Assembly (NCBI RefSeq): GCF_947496075.1
Contig: NZ_CANMBJ010000008.1
Span: 19,394 to 83,393, forward strand
Source of the DNA: an uncultured Tateyamaria sp.
GTDB taxonomy: Bacteria; Pseudomonadota; Alphaproteobacteria; Rhodobacterales; Rhodobacteraceae
Reading direction: 5' to 3'
Length of the DNA: 64,000 nucleotides
Below are positions 26,137 through 33,974 of the stretch, in pieces. The position numbers were made by a program, and so were the translations under genes. How positions within the stretch are numbered: the first letter of the stretch is position 1; the number at the start of each line of letters is the position of its first letter. The notes beneath the pieces are model-generated. The model was not told the origin of the DNA and ran no database searches. It was given only the letters and a program-made list of their open reading frames with translations.

Positions 26137-26696
26137 GTTCGGGTCGTGATTTCTGGTCCCGGCGGCGTGCCGAGGTTGAGGCCGAAGAGCAGGCGCTTGA
26201 AGCGCATGTTGTTGAGGCCGAAGTTGCCAAGCTGGAAGAACGGCCGGACGAGGAGATCTTGGCAGAGCTGAACCTGCCAGGGCCAGAGGCGTTAGAGAGC
26301 GCGGATGCGGTGCGTGACTTCCTCAAGGCCGAGTTGCCTCAGCGCCTCAAGACCCGCGCCTTGCGCAGATTGTGGCGGTTGAACCCGCTGCTCGCCAATC
26401 TGGATGGGTTGGTGGACTACGGTGAGGATTACACCGACGCCGCAACGGTCATCGAGAACATGCAGACCGTCTATCAGGTGGGCAAGGGCATGGTGACCGC
26501 GTTCATTGAGGACGAGGAAGACGGGGCGGAGACCGTGGACGAGGTACCTGCCGAAGAAGAGGTCGAAGAGATTGAGGCCGAGGAAGAGGAGGTGCCGCTG
26601 ATCGCGTCGGCTCATCCTGTTCCGCTGCCAGATCCGGAACCCGAACCAACCGCAATGCCGCAGCGCCGGATGCGCTTCGCCTTTGATACAGCATAA
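26133..26696 (+). CDS. DUF3306 formate dehydrogenase accessory protein
   Basis: 187 residues with a TTG start at 26133 that overlaps the DUF3305 stop (TTGA). Residues near the N-terminus (SGRDFWSRRRAEVEAEE), the helical mid-region (RLWRLNPLLANLDGLVDYGEDYTD) and a very acidic tail rich in Glu fit DUF3306. The WSRRR...LWR...NPLL...GLVDYGEDYTD pattern is typical. It overlaps torD by one base. Soluble, no known activity; strictly linked to fdh gene clusters. Confidence 0.82.
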   Translation: MSSGRDFWSRRRAEVEAEEQALEAHVVEAEVAKLEERPDEEILAELNLPGPEALESADAVRDFLKAELPQRLKTRALRRLWRLNPLLANLDGLVDYGEDYTDAATVIENMQTVYQVGKGMVTAFIEDEEDGAETVDEVPAEEEVEEIEAEEEEVPLIASAHPVPLPDPEPEPTAMPQRRMRFAFDTA

Positions 26697-27319
26697 TGGA
26701 AGACAAGACCGTGACAGCCGCTGAAGACATTCAAATCGCCGACATGGACCGCGCCCGTGCGGACCTTTACAACTTCCTCGGCGCATTGCTGGCCGGACCG
26801 CCAGACGAGATGCTGCTCGCGCAGACGGCTGGGCTGACTGGCGACGATACTGATCTGGGTCAGGCCATCGGCACCTTGTCCAAGCTGGCGCGGGTTACCA
26901 AGCCCAAGGCGGCTGAATCCGAATTCAACAAGCTGTTCATCGGCTTGGGCCGGGGCGAGTTGCTGCCCTTTGCCAGCTACTATCTGACCGGCTTTCTCAA
27001 TGAAAAGCCGCTGGCGCTGTTGCGTCAGGACATGGCCACCAAAGGTATGCAGCGGTCTGAGACCGTGTTCGAACCCGAAGACAGCATTGCCAGCCTGATG
27101 GAGATGATGGCCGCCATGATCGTGGGTCGTTTTGGCACACCTGCGGACATCAATGCGCAAAAGCAGTTCTTCAACAAACATATTGGCCCATGGGCCGGAC
27201 ATTTCTTTACCGACCTGGAAGAGGCGAAGACATCGGTCTTCTACACACCTGTGGGCACAGTGGGTCGGATTTTCATGTCTGTGGAGGCGGAAGCCTTCCG
27301 GATGAGCGGCGCCGAGTGA
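26696..27319 (+). CDS. TorD-family chaperone for formate dehydrogenase
   Basis: 207 residues, all-helical, with the TorD/DmsD features: RADLYNFLGALLAGPPDEMLL near the N-terminus, SEFNKLFIGLGRGELLPFASYYLTG, and a C-terminal helix set. TorD proteins bind the twin-arginine signal peptide of molybdo/tungsto-enzymes and hold the apo-enzyme for cofactor insertion. Its gene directly precedes fdhA and its small Tat partner, so it is most likely the FdhA-specific chaperone. Confidence 0.88.
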   Translation: MEDKTVTAAEDIQIADMDRARADLYNFLGALLAGPPDEMLLAQTAGLTGDDTDLGQAIGTLSKLARVTKPKAAESEFNKLFIGLGRGELLPFASYYLTGFLNEKPLALLRQDMATKGMQRSETVFEPEDSIASLMEMMAAMIVGRFGTPADINAQKQFFNKHIGPWAGHFFTDLEEAKTSVFYTPVGTVGRIFMSVEAEAFRMSGAE

Positions 27320-27374
27320 TCGGCGTCAGAAGGGGGCGGGCAACTGCCCCACAACATCGAGAGGAGACTTGTCG

Positions 27375-27560
27375 ATGAGCAAGAAAGAAGACGGTGCATC
27401 GCGCCGCGACTTTCTAAAGCTGGCCTCGACCACAGCGCCGATTGCGGCGGTGGCGGTTGCGACCGGTGCGCAGGCAGAGGCGGCGGAGCCGGATCTGACC
27501 TCTGAGAAGATGCAGGATACCGCGCACACGCGCGCGTATTTTGACAGCGCCCGCTTCTGA
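27375..27560 (+). CDS. Small twin-arginine signal protein of the fdh operon
   Basis: 61 residues from the ATG at 27375 (GAGGAG 8 bases upstream; a TTG at 27369 is too near the site). SRRDFLKLAS is a perfect Tat motif, followed by a hydrophobic Ala-rich stretch (ATTAPIAAVAVATGAQAEAAE) and a short 20-residue tail. Such mini Tat proteins are conserved just upstream of alphaproteobacterial fdhA. It may be an exported decoy or a tiny accessory subunit. A 176-base gap with GC hairpins separates it from fdhA. Confidence 0.78.
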   Translation: MSKKEDGASRRDFLKLASTTAPIAAVAVATGAQAEAAEPDLTSEKMQDTAHTRAYFDSARF

Positions 27561-27736
27561 GCGGCGTGACTTTGCGCGCGCGGTACAGCGCGCGACGGGA
27601 GGGAAGGCCGCGCCCGGGAATAAGCCCGGACGAGGCAGGAGATCAGCGACTGGTTGCGTGACGCCCGACTGCTGAGACCCAAAGGAAGCCAAGCGAGTGA
27701 CCCGCGCAGGCGGGAAGCAAGCAAGGGAGATGCAAC

Positions 27737-30634
27737 ATGCTTAGGAAAAAGACCAACGGGGTTGCGCGACGCCCCCAGCGGACAAGTATCCTGACTGAAG
27801 CGGCGAATGCTTCGGTAGACCGGCGTGCGTTCTTACGCGGGTCGGGACTGGTGATCGGGGGCTTGTCGGCAATTGCTGCGACAGGCGGGACTGTCACCCA
27901 GGCCAGCGCTGCCACGGCGGCAGCGGGCAAAGTGGATTTGAAGAAATCGGTGTGCACGCACTGTTCGGTCGGATGTACGGTCGTGGCGGAAGTGCAGGAC
28001 GGTGTCTGGACGGGGCAGGAGCCCGGCTGGGACAGCCCGTTCAACCTGGGTGCTCACTGCGCCAAGGGCGCATCGGTCCGCGAGCACGCCCACGGCGAGC
28101 GCCGCCTCAAGTACCCGATGAAGAAAGAAAACGGGGAATGGAAGCGAATCAGCTGGGAGCAGGCGATCGACGAGATCGGCGGCGGCATGATGAACATCCG
28201 GGAAGAAAGCGGCCCGGACAGTGTGTACTGGCTGGGGTCAGCCAAGCACAACAACGAACAGGCGTACCTGTTCCGCAAGTTCGCGGCCTACTGGGGCACG
28301 AACAACGTGGATCACCAGGCGCGTATCTGTCACTCGACCACCGTTGCGGGTGTTGCGAACACATGGGGCTACGGCGCCATGACCAACAGCTACAACGACA
28401 TCCATAACTCCAAGGCGATCTTTATCATCGGCGGCAACCCGGCTGAGGCACACCCCGTGTCCCTGCTGCACCTGCTGCGCGCCAAGGAGCAGAACAACGC
28501 CCCTGTCATCGTGTGTGACCCGCGCTTTACCCGCACCGCAGCCCATGCGGACGAGTATGTGCGCTTCCGTCCAGGCACTGACGTGGCGCTGGTCTGGGGG
28601 ATCCTCTGGCACATCTTCGACAACGGTTGGGAGGATCAGGAATTCATCCGCACCCGCGTCTGGGGCATGGACCAGATCAAGGAAGAAGTGGCCAAGTGGA
28701 CGCCCGAGGAAGTTGAGCGTGTCACCGGTGCCCCCGGTTCGCAGCTCAAGCGCGTTGCGCGGACCATGGCCAACAATCGCCCCGGCACAGTGATCTGGTG
28801 TATGGGTGGCACGCAGCACACCAACGGCAACAACAACACCCGTGCTTACTGTGTGCTTCAGCTGGCCCTTGGCAACATGGGCACCAGCGGTGGCGGCACC
28901 AACATCTTCCGCGGCCACGACAACGTGCAGGGTGCCACGGACCTTGGTGTTCTGTCCCACACGCTGCCCGGCTACTACGGCCTGTCGGCAGGTGCATGGG
29001 GCCACTGGGCCCGCGTTTGGGGTGAAGACCCTGAATGGCTGGCTGACCAGTTTGCGACGACCACCGGTGTGGATGGCAAGGAAAAGGCGCTGCAGAACCT
29101 CAGCGGTATTCCTGTCTCGCGCTGGATCGATGGTGTTCTTGAAGACCCGGACAACATGGACAACCCGAACAAGGTGCGTGCCATGGTTCTTTGGGGCCAC
29201 GCCCCGAACTCGCAGACCCGCATGGTCGAGATGAAGAAGGCGATGGAACAGCTGGATATGCTGGTTGTCATCGACCCCTTCCCGACCGTGTCTGCCGTGC
29301 TGCATGATCGGACCGACGGGGTGTACCTGTTGCCGGCCACGACGCAGTTCGAAACCCGTGGCTCTGTCACGGCATCGAACCGGTCGCTGCAGTGGCGGGA
29401 AAAGATCATAGACCCGCTGTTCGAGTCCAAGCCCGATCACGAGATCATCGCGCTGTTCGCACAGAAGTTCGGTTTCCACGACCGCATCTTCCGCAACATC
29501 AAGTTGGAAGAGGACGGCCTGACGCCTGAGCCAGAAGACACGCTGCGCGAGATCAATCGCGGCATGTGGACCATTGGCTATACTGGTCAGTCACCTGAGC
29601 GGCTCAAGAAGCACATGGCAAACCAGCACACGTTCGATCGGACGACGCTGCAGGCCATTGGTGGTCCGGCAGATGGCGACTATTATGGTCTGCCATGGCC
29701 CAGCTGGGGCACGGCTGAGATGAACCACCCGGGTACGCCGAACCTGTATGATATGTCCAAGCCTGTGGCTGAAGGTGGTCTGACCTTCCGCGCGCGCTTT
29801 GGCGTCGAACGGGACGGTGACAACCTGCTGGCCGAAGGGGTCTATAGCGTCGGGTCGGAGATTCAGGATGGTTATCCTGAGTTCACGATGCAGATGCTTA
29901 TGGACCTTGGCTGGGACGGTGATCTGACGGACGATGAACGCGCTGCGATTGATGCGGTCGCGGGTCCCGAAACCAACTGGAAGACCGATCTTTCGGGCGG
30001 CATCCAGCGGGTGGCGATCAAGCATGGCTGTGCGCCCTTCGGGAACGCCAAGGCCCGCGCGGTCGTCTGGACCTTCCCCGATCCGATCCCGGTGCACCGC
30101 GAGCCGCTGTATACCAACCGCAGGGATCTTGTTGCGGATTATCCGACATACGAGGACCGTCACGCCTACCGGCTGCCGACCTTGTATGCCTCGATCCAGA
30201 AACAGGACTTTTCGAAGGACTACCCGATCATCCTCACATCCGGCCGACTGGTCGAATACGAGGGCGGCGGGGACGAGACCCGTTCGAACCCGTGGCTGGC
30301 CGAGTTGCAGCAGGACATGTTTGTCGAGATCAACCCGCGCGACGCCAACAATCTGGGCGTGCGGGACGGCAGTCAGGTCTGGGTCGAAGGACCCGAAGGC
30401 GGCAAGGTCAAGGTTATGGCGATGGTCACCAACCGGGTGGGCGAAGGCGTGGCCTTCATGCCCTTCCACTTTGGCGGTCATTTCCAGGGTGAGGATCAAC
30501 GCTCGAAATATCCCGAGGGCGCCGATCCATACGTGTTGGGCGAAAGCACCAACACCGCCCAGACCTATGGCTATGATTCAGTAACCCAGATGCAGGAGAC
30601 CAAAGCGACTCTCTGCAAAATCTGGACAGCGTAA
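27737..30634 (+). CDS. fdhA: Formate dehydrogenase catalytic (alpha) subunit, Tat-exported
   Basis: 965 residues. A twin-arginine signal (RRAFLRGSGL, residues 29-38) leads to the periplasm. The [4Fe-4S] ligands are in CTHCSVGC (73, 76, 80) and C108. The metal-ligand region DHQARICHSTTVAG carries Cys198 in place of selenocysteine. C-terminal molybdopterin-guanine-dinucleotide binding extends to the end (TSGRLVEYEGGGDETR...EGVAFMPFHFGG). It oxidises formate to CO2, passing electrons to FdhB and FdhC. The metal may be W rather than Mo, given TupABC nearby. Length and domains fit the membrane-bound periplasmic class. Confidence 0.96.
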   Translation: MLRKKTNGVARRPQRTSILTEAANASVDRRAFLRGSGLVIGGLSAIAATGGTVTQASAATAAAGKVDLKKSVCTHCSVGCTVVAEVQDGVWTGQEPGWDSPFNLGAHCAKGASVREHAHGERRLKYPMKKENGEWKRISWEQAIDEIGGGMMNIREESGPDSVYWLGSAKHNNEQAYLFRKFAAYWGTNNVDHQARICHSTTVAGVANTWGYGAMTNSYNDIHNSKAIFIIGGNPAEAHPVSLLHLLRAKEQNNAPVIVCDPRFTRTAAHADEYVRFRPGTDVALVWGILWHIFDNGWEDQEFIRTRVWGMDQIKEEVAKWTPEEVERVTGAPGSQLKRVARTMANNRPGTVIWCMGGTQHTNGNNNTRAYCVLQLALGNMGTSGGGTNIFRGHDNVQGATDLGVLSHTLPGYYGLSAGAWGHWARVWGEDPEWLADQFATTTGVDGKEKALQNLSGIPVSRWIDGVLEDPDNMDNPNKVRAMVLWGHAPNSQTRMVEMKKAMEQLDMLVVIDPFPTVSAVLHDRTDGVYLLPATTQFETRGSVTASNRSLQWREKIIDPLFESKPDHEIIALFAQKFGFHDRIFRNIKLEEDGLTPEPEDTLREINRGMWTIGYTGQSPERLKKHMANQHTFDRTTLQAIGGPADGDYYGLPWPSWGTAEMNHPGTPNLYDMSKPVAEGGLTFRARFGVERDGDNLLAEGVYSVGSEIQDGYPEFTMQMLMDLGWDGDLTDDERAAIDAVAGPETNWKTDLSGGIQRVAIKHGCAPFGNAKARAVVWTFPDPIPVHREPLYTNRRDLVADYPTYEDRHAYRLPTLYASIQKQDFSKDYPIILTSGRLVEYEGGGDETRSNPWLAELQQDMFVEINPRDANNLGVRDGSQVWVEGPEGGKVKVMAMVTNRVGEGVAFMPFHFGGHFQGEDQRSKYPEGADPYVLGESTNTAQTYGYDSVTQMQETKATLCKIWTA

Positions 30635-30646
30635 GGAGGAAACGAC

Positions 30647-31255
30647 ATGGCATTAGGAGGACAGGCGAGAGCCAAGTTCCTATGCGACGCCGAGCGCTGC
30701 ATTGAATGCAACGCCTGCGTCACGGCTTGTAAGAACGAGCATGAAGTGCCCTGGGGCATCAACCGCCGCCGCGTGGTGACCATCAACGATGGTGATCCCG
30801 GTGAACGGTCGATTTCCGTGGCCTGCATGCACTGTTCCGATGCACCTTGTATGGCGGTCTGCCCTGTGGACTGCTTTTACCAGAACGAGGAAGGTGTGGT
30901 TCTGCACTCCAAGGACCTCTGCATCGGGTGTGGCTATTGCTTCTACGCGTGCCCCTTCGGCGCGCCGCAATTCCCGCAGGCTGGCAACTTTGGCTCACGC
31001 GGAAAGATGGACAAATGTACATTCTGCGCCGGTGGGCCCGAGGAAACCCACTCGACCGCGGAGTTCGCCAAGTACGGCCGCAACCGGATCGCAGAGGGCA
31101 AGCTGCCCATCTGCGCCGAGATGTGTTCTACCAAGGCGCTCTTGGCCGGGGATGGCGACGTGGTGTCGGCCATCTACCGCGAACGCGTCGTGGCGCGCGG
31201 TTTCGGCTCAGGTGCTTGGGGTTGGGGTTCAGCCTACGGTCGTCAGGACGGCTGA
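30647..31255 (+). CDS. fdhB: Formate dehydrogenase iron-sulfur (beta) subunit
   Basis: 202 residues, four [4Fe-4S] motif blocks: CDAERCIECNACVTACKNEH, CMHCSDAPCMAVCPVDC, CIGCGYCFYACPFGAPQ, and a later CTFCAGG/CAEMC pair. It carries electrons from FdhA to the cytochrome b subunit. It has no signal peptide and would be carried out with FdhA by the Tat system. ATG at 30647 with GGAGG 9 bases upstream, 12 bases after fdhA. The chain lacks the C-terminal membrane helix found in E. coli FdnH. Confidence 0.95.
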   Translation: MALGGQARAKFLCDAERCIECNACVTACKNEHEVPWGINRRRVVTINDGDPGERSISVACMHCSDAPCMAVCPVDCFYQNEEGVVLHSKDLCIGCGYCFYACPFGAPQFPQAGNFGSRGKMDKCTFCAGGPEETHSTAEFAKYGRNRIAEGKLPICAEMCSTKALLAGDGDVVSAIYRERVVARGFGSGAWGWGSAYGRQDG

Positions 31256-31272
31256 TCCACATCGACAAGACG

Positions 31273-31299
31273 GAAGGCGCGATACGCAATCGCGCCTTC
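31273..31299 (+). promoter_or_regulatory. Hairpin between fdhB and fdhC
   Basis: Perfect 11-base stem GAAGGCGCGAT (31273-31283) / ATCGCGCCTTC (31289-31299), 5-base loop, 17 bases after fdhB. There is no T-run, so it is more likely an RNA-stability or partial-termination element that lowers fdhC expression than a full terminator. Confidence 0.6.
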
Positions 31300-31398
31300 T
31301 GATTCCGGGTGCGGATTTCTAAAATCTGCCCTGAAACTTACAAAGTTTCCGTTCCGTTTTCTTTCGAGGAAGACGGTTCCTTGCACCAATCGAGGACG

Positions 31399-32586
31399 AT
31401 GATGCGAACCCTTCTGATTGCGATTACAGCATTGTTTTTGGCTCTGCCCGCCATGGCACAGGACACGGCCCCAACGCCGGACCGGTCCGCCACGGGTGGG
31501 GCGCAGACGCTTGAAGACATCATGGCCCGTCAGCGCGGAGAAGAGGTTGCACCCAAGACCGGGGATGCTGCCGGAAACGCGCGCGACCTGACGGGCCAGC
31601 TTGGCACATTGGGTGGCGCGTCTGATCCTGACCTGTGGCGTGCGCTACGCTATGGATCGGCAGACATTACGGTGTCTGCAGGGGGGGAGGTTGCAACCGT
31701 CCTTGTGCAGGATGGTGGCATGGCGTGGCTGGAGTTCCGCAAGGGACCGCTGGCCAAATACGGTGGCTATCTGCTTTTGGGCACCATCGCGCTGTTGATC
31801 GTGTTCTTTGTCCTGCGGGGTCGCATCAGGCTGGACTATGAAAAGACTGGGCACACCGTCACCCGCTTTAAGACCTTCGAGCGTGCGGCTCACTGGCTTT
31901 TGGCCGGATCGTTCATCCTGCTGGGCATCACCGGTTTGCTGACCCTGTTTGGTCGGATGTTCATCGCGCCGTATATCTCGAAAGAGTTCAATGCGACCCT
32001 GCTGATGGCGTCCAAATACATTCACAACAATGTCGCGTGGGCCTTTATCGTGGCGCTGGTGGCGGTATTCGTCATGTGGGTCTGGCACAACATTCCGAAC
32101 CGCACCGACATCACGTGGTTTGCACAAGCGGGCGGTATCGTGGGGTCCAAGCACCCGCCGGCCAAGAAGTTCAACGGCGGTCAAAAAATCATCTTCTGGT
32201 CTGTGATCCTGTTGGGCGGCTCAATCTCGCTGTCGGGGGTTTCGCTGCTATTCCCCTTTGACTTCCCGATGTTCATGAAGACCTTTGACCTGATGCGCAG
32301 TGTCGGGATCGAGAGCTTGCCCATCTATGGTCCGTTGCCCACGGCAATGGCCCCGCATGAAGAGATGCAATACGCCCAAGCCTGGCACGCCATCGTTGCT
32401 TTTGTTCTGATGGCGATCATCATTGCCCACATCTATATCGGCTCGGTGGGTATGGAGGGCGCTTATGACGCGATGGGATCGGGCGAAGTGGACGAAGCGT
32501 GGGCCCGGCAGCACCATTCGCTGTGGCTGGAGGAGCTGGAGGCAAAAGGCAAGGCGGCCCCCAAAGATGCGACGCCTGCTGAGTAG
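31399..32586 (+). CDS. fdhC: Formate dehydrogenase cytochrome b (gamma) subunit
   Basis: 395 residues from the ATG at 31399 (CGAGGA upstream; the next codon is also ATG). Signal peptide ALFLALPAMA. A ~110-residue periplasmic N-terminal region precedes a membrane segment, then four helices of the FdnI/di-haem cytochrome b556 type with HWLLAGSFILLGITGLL and IHNNVAWAF. The helix His residues bind haem b and quinone is reduced here. The last ~40 residues are cytoplasmic (HHSLWLEELEAKGKA). Its end overlaps the WD40-cytochrome gene by 20 bases. Confidence 0.92.
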   Translation: MMRTLLIAITALFLALPAMAQDTAPTPDRSATGGAQTLEDIMARQRGEEVAPKTGDAAGNARDLTGQLGTLGGASDPDLWRALRYGSADITVSAGGEVATVLVQDGGMAWLEFRKGPLAKYGGYLLLGTIALLIVFFVLRGRIRLDYEKTGHTVTRFKTFERAAHWLLAGSFILLGITGLLTLFGRMFIAPYISKEFNATLLMASKYIHNNVAWAFIVALVAVFVMWVWHNIPNRTDITWFAQAGGIVGSKHPPAKKFNGGQKIIFWSVILLGGSISLSGVSLLFPFDFPMFMKTFDLMRSVGIESLPIYGPLPTAMAPHEEMQYAQAWHAIVAFVLMAIIIAHIYIGSVGMEGAYDAMGSGEVDEAWARQHHSLWLEELEAKGKAAPKDATPAE

Positions 32587-33841
32587 CCTGTTCCTGTGCA
32601 TCGCGCTGCCCGCCGGGGCGCAAGAGTTCACCACATATAAAGGGCATGGTGGGCCGGTCATGGGGCTTGTCGTGACCGAAGATGGCACGCTTGCTTCAGC
32701 CAGTTTCGACAACTCCGTCGGGGTTTGGAACGGCCAAGCGCCGGAATGGTTGGAAGGGCATGATGCCGCCGTGACGGCGATTGCCGAAGATACGACCGGT
32801 GCACTGGTGACGGGCGGCGATGATTTCGCCGTATGGCACTGGGGCGACAGCCCGCGCAAGATCGGGCAGCACAAGGGCAAGGTGACATCGCTTGCGGCGT
32901 CCCCCGATGGGTTGGTGATCGCTGCCGGGTCGTGGGATGGTGATATCGTGCTGTGGCCTCTGGGGGCAGGAGAGGCGGAGACGCTGCCCTATCCCGGTGC
33001 CGGGGTGAATGCGGTGGCGTATTCGGCCGATGGTGCGTTCCTGTATGCCGCGACGTCCAAGGGCGATGTGTTGCGCTATGACATGGCGACCCGAGACACG
33101 CCGCGCCCTTTGGTACGCCATGGATTTGGCGTGAACCGCCTTGTTGTGGGTGACAGCTGGCTCGCCTATGGCGCGGTCGATGGCGGTACGCGCGTCATTG
33201 ATGCCGAAACGGGCGAAGCGCGGCATGACTTCACCCTCGACCGCCGTCCGATCCTGTCGATGGAACTTCACGCATCGACCGGACAACTGGCCATCGGCGA
33301 TGGTGAGGGCCACATTATGGTGGTCGACACCAACGACTGGCAGATCACGCGCGATTTTCGCGCGATGCGGCAGGGGCCGGTTTGGGCACTGGCTTTTTCG
33401 GAGGATGGCACCGTGATCCATGCCGGTGGGATCGACGACGTGATCTATGCTTGGCCCGTGGCGCTGCTGGATACCTATGATCCGGCGGGCGGGGACACGC
33501 GCAGCTTCCTGCGCAATGCCGACACGATGAGCAATGGCGAACGGCAGTTCATGCGCAAATGTTCGATCTGCCATAGTCTTGAGAACGGGCCGTCGCGCAA
33601 GGCGGGACCAACCCTGCATGGGGTGTTCGGGCGCAGGGCAGGGGTCGTGCCCGGCTATCGGTACTCGCCAACGCTCGACGGGTCTGCGATTGTCTGGGAC
33701 GACACGACCATCGATGCCCTCTTTGACGAGGGTCCCGATCATTATATCCCCGGCTCCAAGATGCCGATGCAGGTGATCGCCGGGGCGCAGGATCGGGCGG
33801 ACCTGATCGCCTTTCTGCGGACGGCCACACAAAAGGAGTGA
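32567..33841 (+). CDS. Periplasmic WD40 beta-propeller fused to cytochrome c
   Basis: 424 residues. The ATG at 32567 lies inside the end of fdhC and gives a signal peptide (SSLFLCIALPAGAQ). Residues about 25-315 are WD40-type repeats (SFDNSVGVW, GSWDGDIVLW, GGIDDVIYAW). The C-terminal ~105 residues are a class I cytochrome c with CSICH and an axial-Met candidate in SKMPMQ. It may carry electrons from formate dehydrogenase or act as a redox sensor. Fusion of a WD40 propeller with cytochrome c is uncommon. Co-transcribed with fdhC by overlap. Confidence 0.85.
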   Translation: MRRLLSSLFLCIALPAGAQEFTTYKGHGGPVMGLVVTEDGTLASASFDNSVGVWNGQAPEWLEGHDAAVTAIAEDTTGALVTGGDDFAVWHWGDSPRKIGQHKGKVTSLAASPDGLVIAAGSWDGDIVLWPLGAGEAETLPYPGAGVNAVAYSADGAFLYAATSKGDVLRYDMATRDTPRPLVRHGFGVNRLVVGDSWLAYGAVDGGTRVIDAETGEARHDFTLDRRPILSMELHASTGQLAIGDGEGHIMVVDTNDWQITRDFRAMRQGPVWALAFSEDGTVIHAGGIDDVIYAWPVALLDTYDPAGGDTRSFLRNADTMSNGERQFMRKCSICHSLENGPSRKAGPTLHGVFGRRAGVVPGYRYSPTLDGSAIVWDDTTIDALFDEGPDHYIPGSKMPMQVIAGAQDRADLIAFLRTATQKE

Positions 33842-33844
33842 ACC

Positions 33845-33970
33845 ATGAAAGCCATGATGCTGGGCTTTGCCGCATTGATCGTGATTTCCGTGGGCTCGTA
33901 TTTCGCGCTGCAAGAATTGGGTTTTTCATCCGAGACCCGTGGTTCAGGCGATGCCGTGAGGTTGGACTGA
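33845..33970 (+). CDS. 41-residue single-helix membrane peptide
   Basis: ATG at 33845 with AGGAG 7-8 bases upstream, 3 bases after the WD40-cytochrome stop. Sequence opens MKAMMLGFAALIVISVGSYF, a single hydrophobic helix, followed by about 21 polar residues (LQELGFSSETRGSG...). It ends 4 bases before the next gene, so it is fully embedded in an operon. Small size leaves the function open; a cytochrome or membrane-complex auxiliary is likely. Confidence 0.7.
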   Translation: MKAMMLGFAALIVISVGSYFALQELGFSSETRGSGDAVRLD

Positions 33971-33974
33971 TCCC

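Noticed and set aside
27570..27730. Small gene between the mini Tat protein and fdhA
   Set aside because: No start with a ribosome-binding site and no consistent coding frame; the stretch holds GC hairpins only.
28238..29479. 413-codon minus-strand open frame
   Set aside because: Antisense to fdhA; no domains or ribosome-binding site.
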